DNA of 64,000 bases from Amoebophrya sp. A120 (lineage: Eukaryota > Sar > Dinophyceae > Syndiniales > Amoebophryaceae), in NCBI GenBank assembly GCA_905178155.1, contig CAJINV010000023.1, positions 524,289 through 588,288 on the forward strand, given 5' to 3'. Below the pieces are notes generated by a model, which worked only from the letters and a program-made list of their open reading frames with translations, was not told the origin of the DNA and searched no databases. Shown piece by piece: positions 12,001 to 23,200 of this stretch. The stretch's first letter is position 1. Each line of letters begins with the position of its first letter. The translations under genes were made by a program, and so were the position numbers.

Positions 12001-14351
12001 ACTCCCTTTGCTGTTCATGCAATACAGATTTTTTTGGAATCCAGATGTAGCTTCACAAGTTGCAGCACGCTTCCAGACCCAGACATATTTGCATTTGATA
12101 CGGGGACAATCCCTTCGTCTCCCCCGAGATGTGCGACCTCCTGCTCGAGAGCCACTTTCGCGAGGGCGCCGATTACACCGCCCCCCGGGAGGGCGCGATC
12201 GGCACGGGCATGGAAATCGTGTCGGCGCGAGCTTTGGAGCACATCCACGCCGTGACCGGCGGAGCGCAATACTCAGAGTACATGACCTGGTACTTTGTGA
12301 ATAACCCCGACTGCTTCCGCTTGAACTTTGTCCCTCTCCCCGCAGAGTTATCGTACGAAAAAAGTAGTGTTTCACTGTAAGGATTTTGCAAGTTTTGCAT
12401 CACAGGTTTGCTCTACATCACAGAGAAAATTTGCCATGCAAAGTTCCTAAGAGAAATAAACACAGCTAAAAATCCACTGTCTTGCATGTGTAGCAATACA
12501 AATCCTTCTGAGATACTATTTCATCTGCATATACAAGTTTACAGTAAAACACTTTTTTTCTGCGATAAGGTTTGTGCCGCGACTACCGTCTCACCTTGGA
12601 CTATGAGGAGGACTATCAAATGTTCTGCACGCTTGTCGAGGGCCTGCAGTATCAAAAGGAAAAATCCCCCCTCCCCATGTCGGAAAGGAAATCTGTGATG
12701 CTGGATTTCCGTACACAAATCAGATTTTTCTTGCAGTAGAGGACTGCAGGCATATGCCAACCCTGGGCGGCGAGGTTTTATTTCCATAGGCGCCTAGCAT
12801 TACAAATCTCCACGCTGTAGGCCCAAAAGCAACACAAACCACCTGCATAGAAATGCGGTGCAGGTGGTGGATTTGCCTTCTTGCAAGACGGAGACGATTT
12901 GTGGTCACAAATCAGCATTGCAAATTTTCTGTGGCTTCCTTTTCGATATGGGGAGGCGGGATTTTTCCTTACGATATGCAGAGGGAGAAGAAAATTGATC
13001 ACACAGGAGACATATCAAATGCAAACATGTCTGGGTCTGGAAACTTGTGTTGCTGATACTCGCATTGCAAACTTGCTGCTTCCTTGTACGGCATAATAGC
13101 ATGACGAATTTCGCGAGGCTTATTCCAGATTCGTTCGTATTTAGCATGACAAAGTGCCATATCCAGCACGACAAAAAAACTGGCCAATGGTATTCATGCA
13201 TTACAGATCTTGTTGTCCTTGAAGTTCTGCATCACAAATCCAGGCGCAGACATGTTTGCAATGCATAAGACACACGCGCAGTACTTGCGTTCTTGGACGA
13301 GCATCCCGAAGTGGTCAGCATGAACTCGCTATCAAATGTAAAAATGTCTGGGTCTGGAAGATTCTGAGATTTGTCGTGCATGTTTTGCATGACCCAGGAC
13401 GTCTGTAATGCGCGACCGCGCATCACAGGTTTTGAGCTGGCTTCCTGATGCCTACTCCGCATGAGAAACGCCCTCCCCGCGTAGCACAAAATAGACTCCT
13501 CTTGCTGGTCATGCAATACAGATTTTTCTAGAGTCCAAAGTTAGCATCACAAGTTCCAATCTTCCAGACCCAGACACTTTTACATTTGATACTCGCAAAA
13601 GGTGCTCAAGTGGGCCACGTATCATTTGTAAAAACGTCCCCACACCAGAGTCGTCAAGATGGGATGAAATCTGCTAGAGAAATCTACAAGCTTAGGTTCT
13701 TGCGCATGACAAGTTTTGGGCCGTAGTGTAATCCTCGACTTAGCTTGTTCAGAAGCATCACAAATGAAGCCTACCATGCTGATTGGAGCATTACACATTG
13801 CAAAGCACGACTAGACTTTATTTCTCATGGGGCTTCGCATGAGAAGCATTTTGCTCCTGCATTGTTGCATGACAACTATGGGCGGGTGGGGACGCTTTTA
13901 CATATGATACCACGGACAAGGAGCTGATCGCGACTTTGAATGAGAAAACGCGACTCACCGCGATGCTCCACCCCGGGCCTCCGCGACAAGCGTGGCAGGA
14001 AGCGGACGAGGAGGAAAACAACAAGAAGCATATCAAATGCAAAAATGTCTGGGTCTGGAAGATTGCAACTCGTCATGCTGTTTTTGGACTCTGAAAAAGT
14101 TTGTATTGCATGACCAGCAAGAGGAGTCTAGTTTGTTTGTGCTACGCGGGGAGGGCATTTGTCATGCGGAGTAGGCATCTGGAAGGGTTCTAAAAGTCTG
14201 TGATGGTAGGGCATGCATCACAAACAATCCTGGGTCATGCAAAGTATGCATGACAAATCCGGCAATATTCCAGACCCAGACATTTTTGCGCTTGATAAAG
14301 CAAGCAAACCGGCAAGAATTGCTCGTGCAAGGCCAACGCGTTACCGGATGA
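6053..14351 (+). CDS. Gene 3: NeuB/SpsE-type synthase fused to SpsF-type nucleotidyltransferase, 659 aa
   Basis: ATG at 6053, TGA at 14349-14351; 21 elements removed; exonic length 1980 nt. Residues about 25-290 resemble NeuB/SpsE TIM-barrel synthases, which condense a sugar with phosphoenolpyruvate: YSIIEVANSHGGDY, IKFQPLHH, YGLKLQVGVLEH, ILIQVGFQSFPT, ADIVEKHVMHSSLNTKYDS. About 290-360 is a SAF-like stretch (GSPLSLAHDLVFLRS). From about residue 370 an SpsF-like cytidylyltransferase domain follows: VLVACRLKSARCKRKAVRKL, VVLCTSTTEEDA, GDPEDVIWRYL, VIVRVTGDNPFV, GADYTAPREGAIGTGMEIVS, LTLDYEEDYQMF. The C-terminal 80 residues are charged and unrecognised. Domain order is the reverse of gene 4. 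Expected cytoplasmic. The metal- and nucleotide-contact motif RVTGD is intact here. Exact sugar substrate not deducible. Confidence 0.8.
6087..6238. mobile_element. Introner-like element, family E
   Basis: 152 bp, TSD TATGG / GATGG, gene 3. Left outer module TATCCTGTGC, right TATGCATTGC. Confidence 0.88.
6307..6627. mobile_element. Introner-like element, family C
   Basis: 321 bp, TSD TGAGG exact, gene 3. One of the few sites where a GT-AG cut is possible. Confidence 0.9.
6643..7471. mobile_element. Large introner-like element, family J
   Basis: 829 bp, TSD AACTC exact, gene 3. Ends TATGGCGGCGTCTGAGTGAT and complement; the arms continue for about 50 bp, and a second inverted pair lies at about 6803-6850 / 7255-7300. 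No GCATNACAA motifs and no recognisable protein. Confidence 0.85.
7854..8144. mobile_element. Introner-like element, family B
   Basis: 291 bp, TSD TCTGG exact, gene 3. Confidence 0.9.
8226..8506. mobile_element. Introner-like element, family B
   Basis: 281 bp, TSD GTGGG exact, gene 3. Confidence 0.9.
8572..8830. mobile_element. Introner-like element, family A
   Basis: 259 bp, TSD ATCAA exact, gene 3. Confidence 0.9.
8886..9182. mobile_element. Introner-like element, family C
   Basis: 297 bp, TSD AGACT / AGCCT, gene 3; right end decayed to CACAATT. Confidence 0.82.
9308..9581. mobile_element. Introner-like element, family A
   Basis: 274 bp, TSD GGTGC exact, gene 3; a GT-AG cut is possible here. 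Confidence 0.9.
9665..9928. mobile_element. Introner-like element, family A
   Basis: 264 bp, TSD GCGGG exact, gene 3. Confidence 0.9.
9963..10181. mobile_element. Introner-like element, family D
   Basis: 219 bp, TSD TGATG exact, gene 3. Confidence 0.9.
10264..10502. mobile_element. Introner-like element, family K
   Basis: 239 bp, TSD AGCTT exact, gene 3. TIR TATGGCGTTCTCAAACGTTA then TATTCTCAACTGTTAC. Confidence 0.88.
10552..10820. mobile_element. Introner-like element, family A
   Basis: 269 bp, TSD CACCA / CATGA, gene 3. Left module TATGGATTGC. Confidence 0.85.
10865..11174. mobile_element. Introner-like element, family C
   Basis: 310 bp, TSD CGCTC exact, gene 3, at the junction of the synthase and SpsF domains. 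Confidence 0.9.
11411..11734. mobile_element. Introner-like element, family C
   Basis: 324 bp, TSD CGCAG exact, gene 3; left end TATTGTCAGG. Confidence 0.9.
11836..12100. mobile_element. Introner-like element, family A
   Basis: 265 bp, TSD CGGGG exact, gene 3, inside the codons for RVTGD. Confidence 0.9.
12349..12567. mobile_element. Introner-like element, family F
   Basis: 219 bp, TSD AGAGT / AGGTT, gene 3. Confidence 0.85.
12650..12976. mobile_element. Introner-like element, family C
   Basis: 327 bp, TSD TGCAG exact, gene 3. Confidence 0.9.
13013..13267. mobile_element. Introner-like element, family A
   Basis: 255 bp, TSD AGACA exact, gene 3. Confidence 0.9.
13330..13591. mobile_element. 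Introner-like element, family A
   Basis: 262 bp, TSD CTCGC exact, gene 3. Interior is the reverse complement of the sister copy at 14031. Confidence 0.9.
13620..13909. mobile_element. Introner-like element, family B
   Basis: 290 bp, TSD CCACG exact, gene 3; variant left end TATCATTTG. Confidence 0.9.
14031..14297. mobile_element. Introner-like element, family A
   Basis: 267 bp, TSD AAGCA exact, gene 3; opposite orientation to 13330. Confidence 0.9.
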
Positions 14352-14510
14352 GGACATCAAAGTAGTTATGTTTTCGACGAGTAGTCGGTCCTCTTGTTTG
14401 CGTGTTCTGTGGGAGGTTCTTGTGTGGTCACCACGCCTATTTTGGTTTTATAGTACACTAGCTGCTTTTAATATTTCATCTGAGCCCACGGGCTCCTCCG
14501 GCGGCCTATT

Positions 14511-14781
14511 TATCAAATGTAAAAATGTCTGGGTCTGGAAGAAAAAGAATCCAACTTGTCATGCTGATTTTGGACTCTAAAAAAATCTGTATTGCGTGAG
14601 CAGCAAAGAGAGTCCAAGTTTTGCTACACGGAAAGAGCGTTTGTCATGCGGTATACTTAGTCATCAGGAAGCCCTCACGAAATCTGTGATGCTAGGGCAT
14701 GCGTCGCAGACATCAGGAGTGATGCAAAATGTGCATGACAAACATACATTCTTCCAGACCCAGACACTTTTACATTTGATA
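14511..14781. mobile_element. Introner-like element, family A, downstream of gene 3
   Basis: 271 bp, TSD CTATT exact, 160 bp after the stop of gene 3; possibly in its 3' UTR. Confidence 0.88.
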
Positions 14782-14814
14782 CTATTTAGCAAGTCCTTAT
14801 TCTTATTAATATTA

Positions 14815-16947
14815 ATATATTTATATATGGAAGAAAACGGGGCCGGAGAGGTTCCGGTAGAGGGTGGGGAGAGGTTTGATAGAGGTAAAATAGAGGTTGG
14901 GAGAGGTAAAGTAGAGGGTCGGGAAAAAATAGAGGGTCGGGGAGAGGTAAAACGAGAGGTAAAGGAGAGGGTAGGGAGAGGGTGGGTAGTATGTCCGCCC
15001 GTATAGCGGGGCTATACGCCCGAAGAGGGTAGGTAGAGGGTGGACAGAGGTCAAATAGAGGGTAGGGGGAGAGGGCCGAGAGGGTCAGAGAGGGTGCGTA
15101 GTATAGAGCGACCCTCTATGTGACCCTCTACCGCGACCCTCTCCGGGAGCCTCTATTTTACCTCTCGGGGGACCCTCTCGGGACCTCTCCGACCCTCTCC
15201 GGGACCCTCTCCTCGACCCTCTCCTCGACCCTCTCCGCGACCCTCTCCGCGACCCTCTCCTCGACCCTCTCCTCGGCCCTCTCCTGGAACATCTCCAGGA
15301 ACAAAAGCCGCCTGGCTGCGCGCGACACACACCTCTTCAAGAATCTAGGCAGGTAGGGCGCAAAGCTCGGCAGGCCTTGCTTTCGCATTCAGACCAGGGT
15401 GGCCGTTCAAAGTGCGTGCGCCGCTCTGCGTCCCCCAGAGGGGGCGCGGCGCCCCGCCTTAACCTGGTCGGCCACCTGGGGTGGCCGCAACTTCACACAA
15501 CGCCCGCGCGCGCGCGGGCAGCAGATGCTTCGTCCTTGTCACGTCTTGAAAGTTGGCGCCCGAAAATAGTCTCCTGTGCGCATTTTCCCACGGCGCGCAG
15601 CGACTGAGGCCGGGCACGCAGCAGCAGGTGGAAGCAAGTGCAGGACGCGTCCCCGCGCCGTCTATTAGTAATACAGGCAGCGCCGTCTATTAGTAATACA
15701 GGCAGCGCCATGGAGCTAGAGGCGCGCCCCTCAGGGTGCCCAACCATGCCGAAACATGAGCCGGGCTTTTTTTATTTGGTTGCGTAGCGGCGCGCAGCGA
15801 TTCATTGGTGGCGTCACCTTCCCCACCGGAACACCTCCACCGAGCAGCCCCCTCCCCGGCGGCCTCCGCCGGGGGGTGGCTGGTATTTATATATGGAAGA
15901 AAACGGGGCGGGAGAGGGTACAGTAGAGGTTGGGGAGAGGTTTTAGAGAGGTAAAATAGAGGGCCGGAGAGGTAAAGTAGAGGGTCCGCCAAAATGAGAG
16001 GGTCGGGGAGAGGTAAAACGAGAGGTAACGGAGAGGGTAGGGAGAGGGTGAGCCGTATAGACGCCCTTAAAGCGCGGCTATACGCGCGCAGAGGTAGGGT
16101 AGAGGTTGGGGAGAGGTCAAGTAGAGGGTAGGGGAAGAGGGTGTAGAGGGTCGGAGAGGGTGCGTAGTATAGGGCGACCCTCTACGCGACCCTCTACCGC
16201 GATCCTCTCCGGAAACCTCTATTTTGCCTCTCGGTGGACCCTCTCGGGACCTCTCCGACCCTCTCCCGGACCCTCTCCGAACCTCTCCCGGACCCTCTCC
16301 GAACCTCTCCGGGACCCTCTCCCGGACCCTCTCCGTGACCCTCTCCCGGACCCTCTCGCGGACCCCCTCGCGGACCACCTCCAGGAGCACAGCCTGCCCA
16401 CCTGTCTGCGCGTGGCGCCTCCTCAAGAAGCTCGCTAGGGCGCAGCGACCGGCTGGCATTGCTTTTGCTTTCAGATCAGAGCGGCCGTTCAAAGTGCGTG
16501 CGCCGCTCTGCGTCCCCCAGAGGGGGCGCGGCGCCCCGCCTTAACCTGGTCGGCCACCTAGGGTGGCCGCAACTTCTTTCCCACAGCGCCCGCGCGCGCT
16601 GGCAGCAGGTGCGTCGCCCTTGTTGCGTCTCGCACGATGGCGCCCGAAAATAGTTTCCTGCGCGCATTTTCCTACGGCACGCAGGCAGCTACTAAGGCCG
16701 GGCATGCAGCAGCAGGTGGAAGTGTAGGACGCGCCCCCGCGCCGTCTATTAGTAATACAGGCAGCGCCCTGGAGGCGCGCCCCCCAGGGTGCCCACCGAT
16801 GCCGAAACATGGGCCGGGCTCTTTTTATTTGGTTGTGTAGCGGCGCGCAGCGGTTCATTGCTGGCGCCACCTTCCCCACCGGAACATACACCTCCACCGA
16901 ACAGCCCCCTCCCCGGCGGCCTTCGCCGGGGGGTGGCTGGTATTTTC
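14815..16947. repeat. Tandem duplication of a 1.06-kb unit with purine/pyrimidine hairpin arms
   Basis: Two direct copies offset by about 1066 bp. Each has a (G)AGAGGGT-rich stretch followed by an ACCCTCTCC-rich stretch (for example 14833-15105 against 15110-15300), able to fold back on itself, then a GC-rich tail holding GGCCACCTGGGGTGGCC and TCTATTAGTAATACAGGCAG. No protein recognised. Confidence 0.75.
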
Positions 16948-17252
16948 CTATGCTTAATATTTTGCTCACCTGTAGTTTCTCGTCCTATTGAATCGAAACT
17001 ACGGAACAAGCGAATAAACTTGATAAAATTGTTCACTGCTCAAAATGTATTATGCTAAAGCGTTAAAAGGCTCAAAACTTATGCTAAAGCGTTAAGCTAC
17101 AGCAAAAAAGTTCGTATGTACAGCAGGGTATAGCGCAAGAAGAACTGATGGGGACATCAGCAGGCATCTTAAAGATATTCGAGAGATCATCATGCTTGTG
17201 AGCAGTCTGCCTCGCAGATGAAATGAAGGCTTAGCAAACGAGGGCTGCTCCC
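16948..17252. other. Spacer, no gene seen
   Basis: AT-rich; a short repeat GCTAAAGCGTTAA occurs twice near 17054-17095. Confidence 0.5.
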
Positions 17253-17306
17253 ACACGCGGCCGTTGGTGAGGTGCAAGAGCATGTGTTTGTTGATGTTGA
17301 TGTTCT
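17253..17306. repeat. Dispersed ~50-bp repeat, copy 1 of 3
   Basis: GCGGCCGTTGGTGAGGTGCA followed by AGAGCATGTG and a TTGATGTTGATG tract; other copies near 18535 and 19951. Confidence 0.75.
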
Positions 17307-17599
17307 ACCAGACCTTGGCAATGGGAGACTTCGACAGCCATATAGATTCGGAATAGATTCCAAATAGATTTGAAGTAGATGGCTTCTGTTTTCCGAAAAA
17401 GCGTCTGCAGTTCTGCAGCACGCGATCGAACGGAGAATAAAAACAGTCACCGAAGTCGCGAGTGGGGCGCCGAAAAATGAAAACAATTCTGACCAAAATT
17501 TTCCGGGCCGATGAAAAGTGGCCACAAGGTGCCTGCCCTAGCCCGAGAAAGTGGCCAGGTGAAGGGGGTAATCTTGCAGCGCAAGCGCCGCGCTATGCT

Positions 17600-18535
17600 T
17601 TTAGTTGGGCCTCCAGACTCTCGGACCAGGTAAGAGCATACCCTGGCGCCTGGGCAAAAGATTGCTCTGGCCCGCAAAAGTTGGCACAGGCGCCACGGCA
17701 TTCTTTTGCCGTGGCTGCCAGGTTTTAAATTTAAGGCCAGGCACTGTCACAGCGGTGCGCTTGTGATGCGAAATTCTCCTGGCCCGAGAAGGTGGCCAGA
17801 TCGATGATGGGGGAGCGTGGTGTTTCTGATACGAAAATGTTCTGGCCCGAGAAAGTGGCCAGATAAGGGGGATGATCTTGAAGTACAAGCAGCACGCTGT
17901 GCTCTTACCTGGACCTCCAGACTTTGAGGCCAGGTAAGAGCATAGCATGGCGCTTGGAAGGAAAAAAGGCCGCGTCAGCCGAAAAAAAGTTGGCCCAAAC
18001 ACCACGGCACCCTCTTACCTGGCCTTCCAAATTTTTGGGCCAGGTAAGAGAGCAGCGTGGTGTTTGGGATGCGAAAATGTCCTGGCCTGAGGAGGTGGCC
18101 AGATGAAAGAGACACTCTTGAAGCACAATCGCCCTGCTGTGCTCTTACCTGGGCCTCCAGACTTTGAGGCCAGGTAAGAGCGCAGCATGGCGCTTGGAAG
18201 GAAAACAGGCCGCGTCGGCCCATAAAAAGTTGGCCCAAACACCCCGGCACTCTCATACCTGGCCTGCCAAGTTTTGGGGCCAGGTAAGCGAGCAACGTCG
18301 TGCTTGGGATGCGAAAACGCCCTGGCCTGGGGAGCGGAGGTGGCCAGATAAAAGAGACACTCTTGAAGCACAAGCGCGACGCTGTGCTCTTACCTGGGCC
18401 TCCAGACTTTGCGGCCCGGTAAGAGCATGGCATTGCGCTTGGAAGGAAAAAAGACCGCATCGGCCCAAAAAAAGTTGGCCCAAACACCACGGCACTCTCT
18501 TACCTGGCCTGCCAAGTTTTGTTTCCAAGCTCCCA
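17600..18535. repeat. Tandem repeat, about 240-245-bp unit
   Basis: CAGGTAAGAG anchors recur at about 17931, 18171 and 18416, with weaker copies to the left. Each unit contains face-to-face CTCTTACCTGG and CCAGGTAAGAG, so each can form hairpins. Long open frames here are by-products of the repeat. Confidence 0.75.
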
Positions 18536-18590
18536 CACGTGCGGCCGTTGGTGAGGTGCAAGAGCATGTGTTTGTTGATGTTGATGTTCT
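18535..18590. repeat. Dispersed ~50-bp repeat, copy 2 of 3
   Basis: Same core as 17253, followed by CAGTGTTTTAATAA as in copy 3. Confidence 0.75.
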
Positions 18591-19950
18591 ACTGCACCAG
18601 TGTTTTAATAAGGATGCGGCTTTTTTTGACACATGTTCGGCTCTTTTTGACACATGGTCGGCCGGATCGGCCGTAGTCTCGCCGGTATTCGAAAAGCAAA
18701 AAAAAATGGCGAGAGCTCTTTTTGACACATGGTGACGGATTTAGGTGCGCAAAGCGAAGGCCAACTGAATGCGCGGACTGCCTGCGTTTTTTGGGCCCGG
18801 CCTACTGCGAAATACCGGGCAGGAAGTCGCAGGAAGAACGGGTGACATCCTTCAAGACTGGCGCGGGGCACGAACATGCACACAGAGCGAGGTCGCCGAA
18901 GAGCTACCGGCGCCAAACCAAAGAACGGCCGGGCACCAAGACAGCAATGAAATGAAAGAGTAGGCGAAAGAACGAAAGGGGGGCCCCCCGGGACAAGCCA
19001 CTGCTCGACCCCTCGCGGCGCTGTGACACACGGGCCTAAGTAACGCCGCTGCGCTTGGCCCGGTTCTTTTCGAGGCTGGGCTGCGCCATGGGGTTGCTAC
19101 CCCCCGCCCCCGGGTTCCCCTTGCGTGCCTGCCCATGCTGAATCCCGGCCGCCGGCCCCCCCGGGATGATTCTCGGCCGGCCGCCCGGCCGCACACCCCG
19201 GCCGGCCCGGACAGTCAGGCGCCCGGGCCACCGGCCAGCCCTGAATCCCGGCGCGCCACCCCGGAGTCCCGGCCTGCCGGCCGCCCCTGGGTCCTGGCCC
19301 GAAGAAAGTCCCAGAACCGCCGGCCCCCGGCCGCCCGGTGGCCCGCCGTCCGCCCCTGAAAGAATCCCGGCCCGCCACCCCTGAAAGAATCCCGACCGAG
19401 CGGCCCGGAATCCCTGCCGGCCTGGAACCCCTGCCGCCCCTGCCTCCCCGCCGTCCCTGAATCCCTGCAAACCCCCCCTGGATCCCTGCCGGCCCAGAAT
19501 CCGCGCCGCCCCTGAAGCCCTGCCTTCGTTCCGCGAATCCGTACCCGCACACCCGGCTGGAGCCCCGGCCGCCCCTGTCTGCATCCCATCCTCGTGCAGA
19601 GACCACAAGGAACGGGGCGAAGGGCAAGGGGCGGAAGGGCCGCGGAGTTAGCGTCGCCGCGTTTCGCCCGGTTCGCTTTGAAACAGGCCGCCGCGGTGGC
19701 GTCTGAGACTGCCCCCTGCCCCCTGGCTGCTTGCCCAAGCTGCCGGGGCCAGCAAGATCCCCCAACTGACTCTGCTCCCCCTTGCAAAATCCCGACGCCC
19801 GTCGAAAACTAAAAAGCCGCCCTTTTTGTACCCCTACTAGAGAAGGTAAAAGAGAAGAAAGGAAAACCAAAAAGCAAACAACGAACGAAAGAAACCAAGC
19901 AGGAACGTCACAACACCCGAAAAGGTGAAAAACGAAAAGCGACAAAGAGC
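18591..19950. other. Gene-poor stretch with a very GC-rich core
   Basis: 19080-19600 is dominated by CCCGGCC/GCCGGCC words. Minus-strand open frames of up to 282 codons here have G/R/A-rich, low-complexity translations and I do not call them. Confidence 0.5.
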
Positions 19951-20005
19951 GCGGCCGTTGGTGAGGTGCAAGAGCAAGTGTTTGTTGATGTTGATGTTCA
20001 AGTTC
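19951..20005. repeat. Dispersed ~50-bp repeat, copy 3 of 3
   Basis: Core GCGGCCGTTGGTGAGGTGCA again; the sequence right of it is AT-rich up to the start of gene 4. Confidence 0.75.
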
Positions 20006-20231
20006 AACTACAGCAGTGTTTTAATAAATAAAAAAACGGACGATCCTTTGGAAAAAAGCTAAAGAACCTTGAAATCAAAAAAATCGTAGTCTTTTTAGGC
20101 CCACAACTCTTCGACATCAGAAGTTAAAAGGTAATCTTGCTCGATTCTTCACGAGCCGAAGATATTGAGATCTTCACAAGAACGTCGGAGTAATATTCAG
20201 CTAAAGAAACAAGGCAAAAAACCTTAAGAAA

Positions 20232-23200
20232 ATGTCGAGTTCCTATGCATTGCAAAAGTATCGTACTCGTATAAATGCATTACAAATTTCCTCAGCATGA
20301 TAAATAAAATTTGTAATGCAGATTTGCCTTGGGAACAAGATTTGTAATGCAAGCCTTGCATTTATACGAGTGCGATACTTTTGCACAGGATAGTTCCGGT
20401 GACGCGGCAAAGTGTGTGGCGGTCGTTCAGGCCATATCAAATGCAAAAAGGTTTCGGTCTGGAAGGATGCAACTTGTGATGCTGCATTTGGATGTCTAAA
20501 AAATTTGTGTTGCATGAGCACCAGCGAAATAAGGAATCTAATTTCCGTACGTGGAGAGGGCATTTTTCATGCGGAATAGGCACCAAGAATCCCTCAAAAA
20601 CCTGTGATGCTAGGGCATGCATCACAGACATCATGGCTCACGCAAACCGTGCATGACAAGTCTCAGAATCTTCCAGACCCAGACATGTTTGCATTTGATA
20701 GGCCAGGATGTTTAGCAACAACGCAAAGTCTAGGCATTGCAAAAAATATGTCTCATATCAAAAAAAAAAAAAACTCGTCACGATCACTCATGGGCATTTT
20801 TGCAATACAAAATTGTCTGTCATGCGTAAAAATGCATCACAGCCACACTTCATAAGGGATTTCCCTAGTGTTTCTGCAATACAAGAAGAAGTTGTGACGC
20901 TAAAAAGATTTGTAATGCAAAGCCTGCAACTTAGTGACTGTGACAAACTTTTTTCAATCCATATCTCAGTCTGGATTATTGTGGTGCGAAATGTGATGTT
21001 GAAGGGCAACGAAAACGAAAACGAAATCAGTGATGTGCATGAAGAGGTAGAGGATTGGTAAAAATAAAATAGGTTTTTCTTTCTTCTCGCCGTGCTGCAG
21101 TGAAATAAATGCGGTAGAATTCTTCGCAATATTACCGCACGAAACAGAAGTCTGTCGCAAAAATACGTGGATGATCTATGACCCCGTTTTTATCACGCAA
21201 GAACACGCAGCAAAAATGCAAATTCGCTGCGTCTTCAATAAGTATTCCACCAGTGTAAGTACCAGACATCCAGGGAAGACATATAGTTTCTTGCATTTGA
21301 TAAGAGCCAAGCCTTTGCTCGAGGTCGGGGGCATATGCAAGAAAAAAACTGTGTAAGTGTAAGTTTCTTGAAGGAATATTAGCATCACAAGTTTGCTCTG
21401 CATGACACAGAAAACCTGTCATGCGTAGCTTGTATCATTGAAAACACGTATGAAATAAATAGCCTCTGATGCATGTGGTCCAGCATGACAAGTGTATTAC
21501 CGTTTTGCATTTCCTGCAACACAAAGAAAGTTACACTTCTTACACAGCTTTTTTCTTGGATGCAGCATGCCCTTGTTGCAGTGCGTCCTGCAGAACGTGC
21601 ACGCGTTGCGCCAAGTCAAGGAGTATCCTGTGCAAAAGTGTCGTACTCGTATTGCAATCATGCATTACAAATCTTTTTCTCAAGGTAAATCAGCATTGCA
21701 AATTTTATTTCTCATGCTGAGGAAATTTGTAATGCATTTATAATATACGAATACGATGCTTTTGCATTCCATAAGGAGATCGTGCTTGCGATTACGTTAT
21801 CATCTGCAAAAAATATTATGTCTGGACGTCTGGAATAAACTTGTGGTGCTGAACTGTGGATGACTGAAATATTGTCCTTTGCAGCAGCCAAGCGTGATAA
21901 GTTTTTATAAACGTCGCTCTACTCTCATGCTCAACTGTCCGCAACGTCGCTCTACTCTCATGCTCAACTGTCCGCATGATGCGAATATTAAACTGCGCTT
22001 GTGTATAATGACCAAAGAGGGCCGGCGTCTTCTTTGTTAGTCATGATGCAATACAGATTTTACAGTAATGTAGGACGCCTAGCATCTTCACAAGTTCCAT
22101 GTTTGATATTCCAGACCGAGACATAATATTTGCAATGCATATACGCAGGAGCCGGCCGACGACGCGTTCGAGCAATTGCCCTTTGTGCAAGCGATGCTCG
22201 CGCAAGGGAAGCTGCGCATTTTCAAGGGCGCCAGTCTGGATGTGGTGCGGCGCCTGACCGACGCCGTCGCGGCGTACGAGGACCAAGACTGCCTGTTGCG
22301 CTTCAGTATAAAATGCAAAAATGTCTGGGTCTGGAAGGATGCCAGACTTGTCATGCAGGTTTTCCGTGACCAATGAGGTCTAGTATGGAGGTCATAGCAT
22401 GACAGATTCTGTGAGAGTTCTATCATGCTTATCCTGCATGAGAAACTGCCTCGCGATTAGGTCAAAAGTGGACAGCTTTTGGTAATCATGCAACACAAAT
22501 TTTTACATGATTCAGATTTAGCATGACAAGCGGCTTTGTTCCAGACCCAGACATTTTTGCATTTGATATTCAGCGTGAATCACCCGTTCGTGCACACGTC
22601 GGTCACGGAGAGTATCAAAAGGAAAAATCCCTCTTCCCCATATCGAAAAGGCATGTTTCGTTCCGAAAATTTGTGTTGCTGATTTGTGACCACAAATCAG
22701 ATCTGTCTTGCAAGAAGGCACACTGAGGCTGTCCGCCACGTTATGCAGGCGATTTGTAATGCTATAAGGCTTACGGGGTAGCCGTCTACCATGCTAGGCA
22801 CCTCCACCAAAAGGCCCCCGCCTAGGCTCAGGATCTGCGTGCATTCCTCTACTGCAGCGCAAATTGGATTTGTGTAGCCAAATCCAGCATCAGAAGTTTC
22901 GTTTTGATATGGGGAGGGGGCTTTTTTCACTTCAATAGAGAGCATTATCAAGTCACACCTCGATGTATCAAATGTAAAAATGTCCGGGTCTGGATGATTT
23001 CCAGGTTTGTCATGCATGTGTTGCATGACCCATGATGCCTGTAATGCATAAGCTGGCATCACAGATTTTCACAGGGATTCCTGATGCCTACTGTGCATGA
23101 GAAATGCCCTCCCCGTGTACAACAAACGAAACTGGACTTCTTTTGCTCCTCATGCAATACAGATTTTTTTCGAATCCGAAGACAGCATCACAAGTTACAA

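Noticed and set aside
19036-19945. Minus-strand open frames of 190 and 282 codons
   Set aside because: Extremely GC-rich, G/R/A low-complexity translation, no recognisable domain, absence of stops explained by composition.
20706-21061. Frame of gene 4 ending at TAA 21059
   Set aside because: It reads through the outer family A element after excision of only the nested one; removing the whole block restores the SpsF and NeuB domains.
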